Position numbers and translations under genes: made by a program. This document shows, in pieces, positions 54,054 to 63,092 of a DNA stretch of 64,000 nucleotides. Where the stretch lies: positions 1 through 64,000 of the forward strand of contig JBFXAN010000007.1 of the NCBI GenBank assembly GCA_050184225.1. The letters are read 5' to 3'. The notes beneath the pieces are model-generated. The model saw only the letters and a program-made list of their open reading frames with translations, searched no databases and was not told where the DNA came from. Each line of letters begins with the position of its first letter. Position 1 is the first letter of the stretch. Source of the DNA: JBFXAN01 sp050184225. Lineage in GTDB: Bacteria > Chloroflexota > Dehalococcoidia > CAUJGQ01.

Positions 54054-54962
54054 ATGGTGGGAGAAAAGAACAACAACAACGGGAATACGGCGCGAGGATA
54101 TGTCCTCAAGCCGATCGATGATGATATCTTTGGCGCGTTTTTGCGCTATCACTTCCTGACAAGCCCGCTCGTCTGTCAACTCTTCTATGCCTATCCGGGA
54201 TCACTCACCTGGGCGCAGACGAAGCTGAAGGACCTGACCGAGGCGGGGTATCTGGAGCGCATTTACCTGCCACGGCGGAGCCGCGCTGGCTCAGCGCCAT
54301 CGCTGTTCACGCTCGCCCGGCCCGGGATGCAACGCCTCGCAAGCCTCGGCCATCCGGTGCCGAGTCGTGCGCGACCTCAACGGACGCGCACACATGGATT
54401 TCTGCACCTCGCCCACGCCGTGTCGGTCTCTACCCTACTCGTCAATGCGGAGTTGCTCGCCCGCCAGCATCCAGCGATCACGGTCGCGCGGATGGTGCAT
54501 GACCTCGACCTGAAACGCCACCCAGTCACCGTGGCGGACCGCGATGGGACGCACACCACGGTGATCCCCGATGGGTTCCTCGACCTGCACCTGCGCGGTG
54601 GGGATGGCCGGCGCTATCAGGCGAGCCTCTGCCTCGAATGGGATACGGGGTCGGAACACGGACCACGCTACCGGCAGCGCCTGCGGTCGTGGCTGCAGTT
54701 CGCCCAGGGACCGTATCAGCAAGCCTTCGCCACGCCGGTGCTGACGATCGCCGTGGCGACACCGGATGCGACACGCTGCGCGCAATTGGTCGCGTGGACC
54801 GAGGCGGAACTCACCGCCCTCGGTGTGGAAGACCACGCGCATTTCTTTCTCTTCACGGCCCTCGACCTGGAGACGGCGACGCCGGAAGAGATCTATCTCG
54901 CACCGCGCTGGTCTATGCCCTTCAATCGCCAGCCCGTGCCGCTCGTGGAGGTGCCGGCATGA
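54054..54962 (+). CDS. replication-relaxation family protein
   Basis: 302 residues. N-terminal winged-helix domain (about 20-110: LRYHFLTSPLVCQLFYAYPG, then GYLERIYLPRRSRAG). The C-terminal part HGFLHLAHAVSVSTLLVNAE, DGFLDLHLRGGDGRRYQASL, CLEWDTGSEHGPRYRQRL has the charged D...E pattern of the replication-relaxation family, perhaps a nuclease-like domain. In comparable elements it precedes the coupling ATPase, as here (ATGA overlap). It may act as the DNA-processing factor in place of a classical relaxase. Confidence 0.8.
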   Translation: MVGEKNNNNGNTARGYVLKPIDDDIFGAFLRYHFLTSPLVCQLFYAYPGSLTWAQTKLKDLTEAGYLERIYLPRRSRAGSAPSLFTLARPGMQRLASLGHPVPSRARPQRTRTHGFLHLAHAVSVSTLLVNAELLARQHPAITVARMVHDLDLKRHPVTVADRDGTHTTVIPDGFLDLHLRGGDGRRYQASLCLEWDTGSEHGPRYRQRLRSWLQFAQGPYQQAFATPVLTIAVATPDATRCAQLVAWTEAELTALGVEDHAHFFLFTALDLETATPEEIYLAPRWSMPFNRQPVPLVEVPA

Positions 54963-56422
54963 GATTTGGTCGTTCGCCGCGGCCAGACGGTCTGCGGCTG
55001 GGCACGTACACCACCGGCTGGCGCCGGCATCCCCTCAGCATCTCCCCAACGCAAGCCCTCACGCATATGCACTGTATCGGCGCAAGTGGCTCCGGGAAGA
55101 GTCGTTTCTTAGCTGCTCTCTACCTGAACTTCCTGCATAACGGCGTACCAGCAACCATTATCGATCCGCATGGAGATTTAGCACGGCTTATTTTGGCGTA
55201 TCTGGTTGCTGGTGGTGCCTATAATACCCACACCGCGTTTGAGCGGGTGCTGTATCTGGACTTCCCTGCGGCGGAACGGGCTGGCCGGTTCTTACCGTTC
55301 AATGTGCTCAAGGGCCAGGGCACGCCCCACACGGTCGCCACCAACGTCAAAGAGGCGTTCCAGCGGGCGTGGCCCCAGCTCGCCGGCGGCCAGGCGCCGA
55401 TGTTCGAAGTGCTGGTGCAGGACGGGGTCAAGGTCTTGATCTCGAATGACCTGCCCGTCACTGCCCTCTATCGACTGCTGACGGACAAGCACTTCCGCGA
55501 TGGGCTACTTGCGCGGGAGTCCGACCCGGATATCGTCGCCTTCTTCCAGGACCAGTATGACCGCTTGTCCGAGCGCGACCGCGCCGACCAGGCCGGGGCA
55601 GCGCTGCGCAGGGCACACCTGCTCACCTTCTCGCCGGTACTGAAGTACTCGCTCGGTCAGGCGGACAACACGCTCGCCTTCCGCGACCTGCTCGATGCCA
55701 ACCGCTCGCTGATCGTCAACCTCTCGCTTGGTGATGCCGACTCCCGTCGGCTGCTCGGGTGCCTGCTCTCCGTGGGCCTGGAGCAAGCGGCGCTCTCCCG
55801 GGCGGACACGCCGCCGGAGACGCGTGGTGGACCGCATATGCTCATGCTCGATGAGTTTAGTGAGTTCTCCGCGCAATCAGAAGATGCGTTATCACGCATG
55901 CTTAGTTTGACAAGGAAATATGGATTGTATGCGGTTATGGCCCATCAGTCCTGGTCACAGGCGTCAGATCGGCTCAAAGGTGGCCTGCAGAATGTTGGTA
56001 TTGAAGTGGCGTTTCGCCTAGGTCGGGCCGACGCCGAATACTCGGCCACGGTATTGGGTCGGGTGGATCCATTGCGGGTCAAGCACCAGGTCGTCGATGA
56101 GCGGGCCGCCGAGCGCGGACATCCCGTGTTCTACACGCTGCCGGAACAGTGGGAACGCTGGGTGCAGGCCATCCAGGATCTGCGCCCACGAGAGGCGTTC
56201 GTCCGCCTGCCGGATGGGGTCGTGCAGCAGTTCACGACGATCGCCGTCCCCGACCCGCCCGTCGATGCCGAGCGCCTAGCGGCGGTGGAAGCGCAGTACC
56301 TGGAGACCTGCTTCCGGCCACAAGTCGAGATCGAAGCGGAGCTTGCCGCCTACCGCCGGCCACCGACACCAGCGCCGACCCGGACCAGTCGCATGCGCCC
56401 GCTCCCGGATGATACGCCATGA
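54959..56422 (+). CDS. TraG/VirD4-like coupling ATPase
   Basis: 487 residues from the ATG at 54959 (the frame is open upstream, but the ATGA overlap fixes the start). Walker A at HCIGASGSGKSRFLAALYLN, then PATIIDPHGDLARLI, Walker B at MLMLDEFSEF, and LTRKYGLYAVMAHQS, all typical of type IV coupling proteins and related DNA pumps. No N-terminal membrane helix, so it may dock on the small membrane protein encoded upstream. It would pump DNA during transfer. Confidence 0.88.
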   Translation: MRFGRSPRPDGLRLGTYTTGWRRHPLSISPTQALTHMHCIGASGSGKSRFLAALYLNFLHNGVPATIIDPHGDLARLILAYLVAGGAYNTHTAFERVLYLDFPAAERAGRFLPFNVLKGQGTPHTVATNVKEAFQRAWPQLAGGQAPMFEVLVQDGVKVLISNDLPVTALYRLLTDKHFRDGLLARESDPDIVAFFQDQYDRLSERDRADQAGAALRRAHLLTFSPVLKYSLGQADNTLAFRDLLDANRSLIVNLSLGDADSRRLLGCLLSVGLEQAALSRADTPPETRGGPHMLMLDEFSEFSAQSEDALSRMLSLTRKYGLYAVMAHQSWSQASDRLKGGLQNVGIEVAFRLGRADAEYSATVLGRVDPLRVKHQVVDERAAERGHPVFYTLPEQWERWVQAIQDLRPREAFVRLPDGVVQQFTTIAVPDPPVDAERLAAVEAQYLETCFRPQVEIEAELAAYRRPPTPAPTRTSRMRPLPDDTP

Positions 56423-56628
56423 CGGCAGCACGAGGCGTGGTGTCCAGATTTCCCTTGACACACGATGCGCAGATTTGGTTGAACGAGCTATTCATGTCAG
56501 GGAAGGAGCGACCGACACCAGTACAAGATCTTGTCCGCAGTGCCCTTGAGTTACACGCGGAATACACCACCTGGGATGCTTCAGACCTACTGGCGCTAAC
56601 GAGAATCCGTTCGAACAGGAAGACCTGA
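56419..56628 (+). CDS. small DNA-binding-like protein
   Basis: 69 residues, overlapping the ATPase gene by ATGA. Helical (THDAQIWLNELFMSGKERPT, VQDLVRSALELHAEYTTWDA), somewhat like ribbon-helix-helix proteins. Possible accessory of the coupling ATPase. Short, so uncertain. Confidence 0.5.
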   Translation: MTAARGVVSRFPLTHDAQIWLNELFMSGKERPTPVQDLVRSALELHAEYTTWDASDLLALTRIRSNRKT

Positions 56629-56678
56629 GTAGCATGCTCGCCAGCGGGAGAGGCTGGTGGGAGCGGGAGAACTGAGTG

Positions 56679-56879
56679 ATGAACGATACGCATGGAACAC
56701 TTGACGGCGGCATACAGCTGCGGTTGGGAAGTGGAGTGGCGAGGCCGCCACGGGACCGGCTCGACGATACCGGCGTCGACGACACCGCGATGCTGGTGCT
56801 GTTTTACCTGAGCCCCTTACACCGGACCGACCAGCGGCGGGCGCTGTACCGCGCTCTTCAGATCCTCGACCGCCCGTGA
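56679..56879 (+). CDS. small hypothetical protein
   Basis: 66 residues from the ATG at 56679, with a GAGCGGGAGA purine-rich region upstream. LSPLHRTDQRRALYRALQIL forms a helix near the end. Not recognised. Confidence 0.4.
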   Translation: MNDTHGTLDGGIQLRLGSGVARPPRDRLDDTGVDDTAMLVLFYLSPLHRTDQRRALYRALQILDRP

Positions 56880-56925
56880 CGGTCAGATATTGCTCGGATG
56901 TGACAGCTTGCGAAGGACGTACAGA

Positions 56926-57075
56926 ATGAATGACGACGTAGGTTGGTGCGCCAACAGATGGCGCAGGAAGCCACCGCACGACTGGCGTGCGGCCGCCTTG
57001 CGACGGCGCGGCGGCATTGTCAACTCCGGCGAAGTTGCTCGCTTGGCGCGCCGGCGGCGCGGTCTGAGAGAGTGA
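56926..57075 (+). CDS. small basic hypothetical protein
   Basis: 49 residues from the ATG at 56926 (MNDDVGWCANRWRRKPPHDW), strongly basic at the end (RLARRRRGLRE). May be a small DNA-binding protein; no motif. Existence supported only by position between co-directional genes. Confidence 0.3.
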   Translation: MNDDVGWCANRWRRKPPHDWRAAALRRRGGIVNSGEVARLARRRRGLRE

Positions 57076-57084
57076 GGTTTCGAC

Positions 57085-57534
57085 ATGCGGGTACAGCTTG
57101 GACGGCGGCGGCTGACTGACCATGAATTGCGGTCCCTGGTCGCGTCAGCGCTCTTGCACCTCCACGATCCGGCCTGGCTCTCCATCAATTCACCGCTTGT
57201 TGGGCTTGCCGAGGTGCAGCACCGCAGCGCTGGTAGTTCAAAGCTCTTTGCCGACGGTCATGCTCTGGCCGAACTCTTGCACCACATCGCCGAGGGCATC
57301 AGTGCACGGTTAGAAGGGGGCGGCAAACTCGCAACCCTCCGAGCAATCTATGCCGGTATTTGCGACGGTCGATCAATCGCCGCGATTGCCCGGGAGCAGG
57401 GCAAAACACGGGAGCATTTCTCGCGCACGTACTGGCGCCTCGCTGTTCAGTTGTTGGCGGCCGAGCTCGCCGCGGTGGACGCTCAACGGCGCGTCGCCTA
57501 CAATGGCGTCAGGGAACGGAAACCGACCACCTAA
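57085..57534 (+). CDS. HTH-like protein at the right end of the element
   Basis: 149 residues. The segment LRAIYAGICDGRSIAAIAREQGKTREHFSRTYWR in parts (ICDGRSIAAIAREQGKTREH) resembles an HTH of the sigma region-4/resolvase type. The remainder is helical. It lies 61 bp before attR and may regulate excision or transfer; family not certain. Confidence 0.55.
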   Translation: MRVQLGRRRLTDHELRSLVASALLHLHDPAWLSINSPLVGLAEVQHRSAGSSKLFADGHALAELLHHIAEGISARLEGGGKLATLRAIYAGICDGRSIAAIAREQGKTREHFSRTYWRLAVQLLAAELAAVDAQRRVAYNGVRERKPTT

Positions 57535-57595
57535 CTTCCGGATTTCCAGGCGAACCGGACGGTGGCTGCCAGGTTCCAGGCCGTTACCCTGCTAC

Positions 57596-57632
57596 GCGGG
57601 GGTAGCTCAGTGGTAGAGCTCCTGCCTTCCAA
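57596..57632 (+). repeat. attR: 37-bp direct repeat copy 2
   Basis: Exact copy of 6598-6634; the base before and the base after differ between copies. The crossover must have occurred within these 37 bp. Confidence 0.88.
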
Positions 57633-57670
57633 GCAGGCTGTCGCGAGTTCGAATCTCGTCCCCCGCTCCA
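57596..57670 (+). tRNA. tRNA-Gly (TCC), restored at attR
   Basis: Complete cloverleaf: acceptor GCGGGGG pairs with CCCCCGC, the anticodon loop CTTCCAA carries TCC, the T-arm reads GCGAGTTCGAATCTCGT, and CCA is encoded. Its first 37 bp equal the half gene at 6598-6634, so the 5' half and promoter come from the element and the 3' half from the chromosome. The function of the tRNA is preserved. Confidence 0.97.
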
Positions 57671-57696
57671 ACCGCCGGCTCTGAATCTGGGAAGCT

Positions 57697-57764
57697 CCGA
57701 TAACTGGACAAAGGCCACCAAAGCGACTGTGCTGCACTGTCGGTAGAGCCGATAACTGTACAAA
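57697..57764 (+). repeat. two CCGATAACTGxACAAA repeats before integrase
   Basis: CCGATAACTGGACAAA (57697-57712) and CCGATAACTGTACAAA (57749-57764) are 52 bp apart, 15 of 16 identical. They share CCGATAAC with the dyads in front of the XerC-like gene at 19636-19736. Confidence 0.55.
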
Positions 57765-57779
57765 TTGCTAAGGTGGCCC

Positions 57780-58631
57780 ATGTCGTATAAAGATCCCGCC
57801 AGCCTGCTGAAGCGCACCGTCGCCTCTGGCGAATACCAGCAGCTTGCCCAGTCCTTCCGCCGCTCGCTTCTCGCAGAGAATAAAGCGCCGCGCACCGTCG
57901 AGACCTACGCCGAGGCGATCCGGTCGTTCGGTGACTTCCTCGCGCAGCAGGGGATGCCGACCGTGCCGCGCCACATCAAGCGCGAGCACGTCGAAGCCTA
58001 CATCGCGGACCTCCTCTCGCGCTGGAAGCCGGCCACCGCGAGCAACCGCTACCGCGCCCTCCAGCAGTACTTCAAGTGGATGGTCATGGAGGGAGAGATC
58101 AAGACCTCGCCCATGCAGAATACGAAGCCGCCGATCATCCCGGAGACACCGCCGCCCGTCTTCACCGATGATCAGCTCAGACGGCTGCTGCGCGCGTGCG
58201 AGGGGCGATACTTCGATGACCGCCGCGACATGGCGATCGTCCGCCTCTTGCTCGATACGGGGATGCGCCGGTCGGAGTGCGTCAACCTGACGGTGGAGGA
58301 CGTAGACCTCGATGCCAACGTCGCCAACGTCGTCGGCAAGGGCCGGCGACCGCGCGCCTGTCCCTTCGGCTACAGGACCGCCCAGGCGATCGACCGCTAC
58401 CTCCGCAGCCGGGCTGCCCACCGACTTGCGCACCTGCCGGAGCTGTGGCTGGGCCGGGCCGAGCCGCTCGGTGAGTCCGGGATGCGAGATGCGGTTCGAA
58501 CCCGCGCGCAGAAGGCTGGTCTGGATGGCGTGCACCTCCATCTCTTCCGCCATACCTTCGCCCATACCTGGCTCGCCAGCGGCGGGCCGGAGAACGACCT
58601 GATGCGGCTCGCAGGATGGCGCAGCCGGTAG
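57780..58631 (+). pseudogene. tyrosine recombinase truncated by an amber codon
   Basis: 283 residues from the ATG at 57780. N-terminal core-binding domain (FRRSLLAENKAPRTVETYAEAI), R163 in TGMRRSEC, HLFRHTFAHTW, then a TAG at 58629-58631 after GWRSR. The next codons read MVGRYRASAADERARAA, which is the missing end with the nucleophile Y289. A single CAG-to-TAG change explains it. It lies 109 bp after the tRNA, so it is a second integrase that probably used the same tRNA; now inactive unless the stop is read through. Confidence 0.85.
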
Positions 58632-58734
58632 ATGGTGGGGCGGTACAGGGCGAGCGCGGCCGACGAACGGGCGCGAGCGGCGTATATACACAAGCAAGTG
58701 TTGGTAGATGGTCGCTCAATCCACCTCAACACCG

Positions 58735-58740
58735 TACAAT
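58735..58740 (+). promoter_or_regulatory. -10-like element (TACAAT), probable leaderless start
   Basis: TACAAT ends 8 bp before the ATG at 58749, the spacing found in front of three other genes with TATAAT. Confidence 0.45.
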
Positions 58741-58748
58741 TGCTGAGC

Positions 58749-59207
58749 ATGCACTGGAACAGAGGAAAAACGGGAGTGGTACTTGTCAACTTGCTCGCGG
58801 ACTGCGCGGCGAACGGGATCACGTTGAGGCTCACGGAGAGCGGCTTCGGGGTGGATGGTCCCGGCGATGCGGTCGGGGCGCTGCTCCCGCGTATCCACCG
58901 CCACAAGCACGATATCCGGTCGCTGCTCCAGCGGCGGGGGTGCGAGCAGTGCGGTCAGGTCACAGTCATCGTTACGCCCGATGGGAGCGGATGGTGTGGC
59001 GAGCACCGCCTCGCGGCCACGGCACTGTGGCTCGCGGGAGTGCAGAGCTACCCGGCACTCGACCTTCGGCCGATTGTGCCGTTCGCGCTTCACCAGGGAC
59101 ATCAGGGCTGGCTGGAGTTTGCGCGGGCGGCGAGTGGTGAGGCGCTGGTCGTCGCCTTGCGGAGCCTGGAATACCAGGAGGAGGAGGTTGCCCAGCACGC
59201 GGAGTGA
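58749..59207 (+). CDS. TubC-docking-like/primase-accessory-like protein
   Basis: 152 residues from the ATG at 58749; the longer frame from 58632 is the leftover of the integrase. The N-terminal LVNLLADCAANGITLRLTES, VGALLPRIHRHKHDIRSLLQ matches the helix-strand pattern of TubC-type docking domains that often occur beside mobile-element primases. Then CEQCGQVTV...GSGWCGEH gives a possible zinc site. Function unknown. Confidence 0.6.
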   Translation: MHWNRGKTGVVLVNLLADCAANGITLRLTESGFGVDGPGDAVGALLPRIHRHKHDIRSLLQRRGCEQCGQVTVIVTPDGSGWCGEHRLAATALWLAGVQSYPALDLRPIVPFALHQGHQGWLEFARAASGEALVVALRSLEYQEEEVAQHAE

Positions 59208-59283
59208 TGCGTTGTACCTGCATTGTGACAACCGCTCCGTGGTCATCACTGGCTTTCGATGGAGATCGCATGGCGAGACGGGC

Positions 59284-59772
59284 CTAGCAGGGTCGTTCTC
59301 GTTTCTCAAGATCCTGCGCCTCACGTCCATGGGCCAGCACTCGCTCGTGCGCCGCCCGATACTCTTGCTCGTGACGAGATCGCGCATACACTGGCATCGA
59401 ACGGTACAGGAGTGAGGCTTGCGCCTCTTCGCGCAACGCCTGTGCCTGTTTTTTCCACGTCTCGTAACTCGACTTGCACGTTTCTCGCACCTTCAGCGTG
59501 ACGAAATGGTCAATCGCCATGATCACGCCTTCATGGGCGTACAGCAGAAAGTCGGCGTTCCGGCCGACCATCTCGTTGGTCGGGGTGCCGGTGTCGGCTA
59601 GGATCCAGACCGCTCCGGCATTCTGGTACGCTTCCTTCTCGCGCAGGTATTCCTCGAAGCTCAGCGGATCCTCCTCCGCAAGCCGTTGCACGCCTTTAAT
59701 GACGCCGCCAATCGCGACCAGCACTACGAGCGAGACGCCGATGATGAGTGCAATCATGGCTTTGTCAGACAT
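59284..59772 (-). CDS. single-pass membrane protein, paralogue of the next upstream gene
   Basis: 162 residues. N-terminal helix (MIALIIGVSLVVLVAIGGVI), then a soluble helical domain with AIDHFVTLKVRETCKSSYET. The phrase AIDHFVTL and the helical tail (KKQAQALREEAQAS) recur in the gene at 59794-60442 (AIDHFVTLEPPDCAAKSYAL, RKQQAEAARKES), so the two are paralogues. Unknown function. Confidence 0.65.
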   Translation of the reverse strand: MSDKAMIALIIGVSLVVLVAIGGVIKGVQRLAEEDPLSFEEYLREKEAYQNAGAVWILADTGTPTNEMVGRNADFLLYAHEGVIMAIDHFVTLKVRETCKSSYETWKKQAQALREEAQASLLYRSMPVYARSRHEQEYRAAHERVLAHGREAQDLEKRERPC

Positions 59773-59793
59773 GATGCTTTCCCCTCCCAGTCC

Positions 59794-60442
59794 TCATCCC
59801 TCCGCATGGGGTGCGAGGCAAGACTCCTTCTCCTCAAGGTCTACTGCCTCATCTCCCAGGTGCAGCCGGTTGGCGCGTTCGGTCTCGTAAGTGACACGGG
59901 CTTCTGACCGAACGACCTCACTCAATTCGAGCTGACGGATGTGCATGGCGGCGTTCGACTCCTTGCGCGCTGCTTCCGCCTGCTGTTTTCGCAGTGCATA
60001 GCTTTTGGCGGCGCAGTCTGGCGGCTCTAGGGTGACAAAATGGTCGATGGCTCGAATCAGGGGCAGATCGCTGTATCAGGTCCATCAAGGCTTCCTGTGA
60101 GTTCCCTATCCCCGACTCGACCCCATACCAAACGATCAGCGCATTCAGGAATGCCGCCCGCTCGCGGCGGTAGTTGGGAGCGTCCAGCGCAGTCGCGCTC
60201 CCGTCACTTTTTGAGAGTACGGACAGTCCGATCACCGCGATGCCGAAGATGATCATCCATGTGGTACGCCTTCGACGCTGGTCGTCTGTCACGCGCGTCC
60301 CCTCGGTTGTGGTGGCGTCTGTCGCATCGGTTTGAGCCGCGCCCATAGGTCGAGGGTTGCGCGACTGGATCGGCGTGCCGCAACGCGCGCAGAATCGGGC
60401 ACCTGTGCGGACTGACTCGCCGCAGTTCGGACAAGTATCCAC
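59794..60442 (-). pseudogene. zinc-ribbon membrane protein with frameshift
   Basis: Starts at the GTG at 60442 after GAGGAG. Zinc ribbon CPNCGESVRTGARFCARCGT, linker, membrane helix (TTWMIIFGIAVIGLSVLS), then NSQEALMDLIQRSAPD. Near position 60070 the frame changes: the paralogous continuation LIRAIDHFVTLEPPDCAAKS runs in another frame to a stop at 59794. Without the shift the protein ends at 59918 in an unrelated sequence. One lost or gained base would explain it. Confidence 0.75.
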
Positions 60443-60554
60443 TTCGCTACGCTCCTCGGTGGCGTAGTATAAAATGACAGGAGCCGTGCTGTACAGCGCC
60501 GCACTGCCATCACTCAAGGAGTGTATGCCAGTCTGTATGCACGATGAGGAGGAA

Positions 60555-61682
60555 ATGATGCCGGACCTCCTGCTCCATATCGACATCTCGCTCGATGACA
60601 ATGATCCTAATCGCCCCTGGCGGACCAACGGGCCAGGGTTTCATCGCTGGCTACCGGACGGTCGGCAGGATGCCCTCACCCTGAACACAGAAGACCCGAC
60701 CGCCGAGCTACAGGTCTGGTTTGAGCGATGGGGGGCTACGAAGACTACGGAGCCTCGCGCAGGATTCGTTGAGTTCTCCACCAACCGCCACGAGGTGGAC
60801 CCAACGATCATGGAACGCCAGGGTGTCCTCGACGCGGGTCCGCTGTTAGGGATGCTCATCCTGCGCGACGTGCCGCAAGAGCAACTTGACGCGGTAGTGA
60901 ACGACCGACGAAACGATCCTGCGTACGTGGCCCTTGGTAAGCGCGTCGTCAAACGGCTTCATCCACCCATCTCCCGCTTGGTAGACATCCTCCGCACGAC
61001 CTACGGTCAGTTCTGGCTCCGGCGGATTGTGCCGTGGGACTCACGTCAGGAGTCGCTCAGCGTCTACTGCGCGAGGTTCGGCCTCCACTGGAGCATCGAT
61101 ACTGGAGCATCATGGACGCGGTTTATGCCGGATACGCAGCGTTCACACGGCACGACCCGTCTGGTGTCGGCGCGGTTCCAAGACTACATCACGCAGCAGG
61201 ACTGGTCTGAGTTGGAGCAGCTCGTCAATAGCGACTTCGAACCAAGCGATGGTGCAAACCTCCTGACGAGGGCGCGGCATATCCTCATCACCGGCAACCC
61301 GCGCCATGCGCTCATTGAGGCCGTCACCGCGCTGGATGTCGCCGTCGCGGAGTTCGTGCGACTGCACACCAAACTGCGCAAGACCTTGGCAGACCAAATC
61401 CAGTCGTTCCAGACCCTCAGGCTGCCAGCGCAACTGGCAATGGTGGCGCTCAACCAACCAGAAATCAGCGACGAAGACTTGCAGGTAGTGTTCACGGTAA
61501 TCAAGCGCCGGAACGAGGTAGTGCATGAGGGAAAGGAACCGCCGGACGACCTCGATCGCTACTTGGAAGCCGCCTACCGCGTCGTCGCAGCCCTGCTACC
61601 AGGTTCGTCAGGCCGGATGCCGCCGCTCCCGTTCATGAATAACTGGCTCCGCACACCAGAAGAGTGGGATGCCGATCCGTAG
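60555..61682 (+). CDS. HEPN-like protein
   Basis: 375 residues from the ATG at 60555, with GAGGAGGA upstream (a start at 60474 is possible but lacks a site). The C-terminal helical domain contains VFTVIKRRNEVVHEGKEPPD: R-N-E-V-V-H is the R-x4-H motif of HEPN ribonucleases, preceded by ALDVAVAEFVRLHTKLRKTL. The N-terminal 200 residues are beta-rich with no known match. HEPN proteins of this layout (ApeA-like) can be abortive-infection enzymes; not proven. It is divergent from the zinc-ribbon gene. Confidence 0.65.
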   Translation: MMPDLLLHIDISLDDNDPNRPWRTNGPGFHRWLPDGRQDALTLNTEDPTAELQVWFERWGATKTTEPRAGFVEFSTNRHEVDPTIMERQGVLDAGPLLGMLILRDVPQEQLDAVVNDRRNDPAYVALGKRVVKRLHPPISRLVDILRTTYGQFWLRRIVPWDSRQESLSVYCARFGLHWSIDTGASWTRFMPDTQRSHGTTRLVSARFQDYITQQDWSELEQLVNSDFEPSDGANLLTRARHILITGNPRHALIEAVTALDVAVAEFVRLHTKLRKTLADQIQSFQTLRLPAQLAMVALNQPEISDEDLQVVFTVIKRRNEVVHEGKEPPDDLDRYLEAAYRVVAALLPGSSGRMPPLPFMNNWLRTPEEWDADP

Positions 61683-61844
61683 CGTCGCTCCAGTACTTGA
61701 TCAGCGACCGACCGATTGACGGACGAATCCTTCCATCGCTATTCTTCTTCCTGCCCCCGACCTGTCGAACTTCAATGTCTCGCTCGGAACATTGTTCGAT
61801 GTGCTCTGCGCCATCGGCGCGATGTCGAGCGCTGAGGGGGGACC

Positions 61845-63092
61845 ATGCGTCGATGGCTCCAACAGGTGCCAGGGTTTCGGAGCGGCACCGTGTGGAAGCA
61901 GATCACGGCCGTCATCGGCTACGGCGTGACTGCTCTGCTGAGCGGCGTCTGGATTGCAACGTCGCCCTGGTTTGGGATCGCCTTCCTGCTGCTCGCCCTG
62001 GCATCGGTCGCGCTCATCACCAATGCCTGGGGTGTACGCGCTCGAACGCCGATCCTGAACTCGCCGAGCCGCTGGAAGCAAGCCGGTGGGTGGGTGCTGT
62101 TCGGCTTGGTCGCGATCATCATCCTCGGCGTGATCGCGCCAGAGAGCGACGAGGTCGCCTCCTCGTCAGAACCAGCGTCGCCGTCACCTGCTGCGGCACG
62201 CTCTCAGCTGTCGCCCGCAACCGATGTCGCCCAGCAGCCCAGGACTGTCGTGCCATCGCCCTCGCCGACAGCTACGCCGAGTCCAACGATGCCATCACCG
62301 ACACCGTCGCCGACGCCGACACTGGTCGCCACGCCAACCACAACGGCACCACCGACGCCCAGCCCTTCGCCATCGCCAACGCCGGTTCCGACCAGCACGC
62401 CGACTCCCATACCGACTCCGACACCATCACCGCTTCCGACGCCAACACCGTCGCCGGAACCGACCCCGACTGCCACCCCCACACCGTCACCGTCCCCAAC
62501 GCCATCACCTGCACCATCGCCTGCGCCGACGCCAACGCCGACGCCAGAGCCGACCCCGCCACCGACGCCTGCTCCTACGCCTCGGCCGAGCGGCCTCATT
62601 GGCAATGTGCGGCGTGAGGATGGGCACAACGACGTGCGCCGGGATGAAGAGTCGCCGCCTGTGTCCCGGCCCCACCTGGACCTCACGGGTGTGCGTCTCG
62701 ACGCAGACGCTTCGACGCTCACGATTACCTACGAGCTGGCTGGACCGGTACCGACGCGGGTGGCTGATGACGACTTCATTCTCTTTGTGGTCACCACCTT
62801 TGTCGGCGACCAGAGTGGGTACCAGCTTGGTGCGAAGCTGATCGGTTCAGAGTGGACGGTGTTCGTATTTGATCTCAGAGGCGCACGCCAGACCAACCTC
62901 AACGGTGACCCGGAGATCAACGGCACGAGTCTCACCGTCCATTTCCCGGTGGCTGCCGTCGAACGACTCACAGACGGCTTTCGCTGGTATGCGCGGACGG
63001 AGGCGGGTGGCTGGCCGCAGGTGGGCGACTGGGCACCGGAGTCAGAGGAGGGCGGTCAACCGGTCGGAGGTGAGCTATCGACGTTTCCGTAG
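61845..63092 (+). CDS. membrane protein with long Pro/Thr/Ser linker
   Basis: 415 residues. Two or three N-terminal membrane helices (KQITAVIGYGVTALLSGVWI, FGIAFLLLALASVALITNAW, GGWVLFGLVAIIILGVIAPE), then a 120-residue linker of repeated PTPSP units, then a C-terminal beta-rich domain (HLDLTGVRLDADASTLTITY, RVADDDFILFVVTTFVGDQS). It exposes the last domain outside the cell. Family not known. Ribosome site GGGGG. Confidence 0.7.
   Translation: MRRWLQQVPGFRSGTVWKQITAVIGYGVTALLSGVWIATSPWFGIAFLLLALASVALITNAWGVRARTPILNSPSRWKQAGGWVLFGLVAIIILGVIAPESDEVASSSEPASPSPAAARSQLSPATDVAQQPRTVVPSPSPTATPSPTMPSPTPSPTPTLVATPTTTAPPTPSPSPSPTPVPTSTPTPIPTPTPSPLPTPTPSPEPTPTATPTPSPSPTPSPAPSPAPTPTPTPEPTPPPTPAPTPRPSGLIGNVRREDGHNDVRRDEESPPVSRPHLDLTGVRLDADASTLTITYELAGPVPTRVADDDFILFVVTTFVGDQSGYQLGAKLIGSEWTVFVFDLRGARQTNLNGDPEINGTSLTVHFPVAAVERLTDGFRWYARTEAGGWPQVGDWAPESEEGGQPVGGELSTFP

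Noticed and set aside
61664..62617. Plus-strand 317-residue frame
   Set aside because: Shadow created by the repeated PTPSP linker of the gene at 61845; reads as D/T/A repeats.
61845..63092. PTPSP-encoding repeats as a CRISPR array or tandem DNA repeat
   Set aside because: Units are short and irregular and code for a Pro/Thr/Ser linker; no spacer-repeat pattern. No CRISPR array was seen anywhere in the window.
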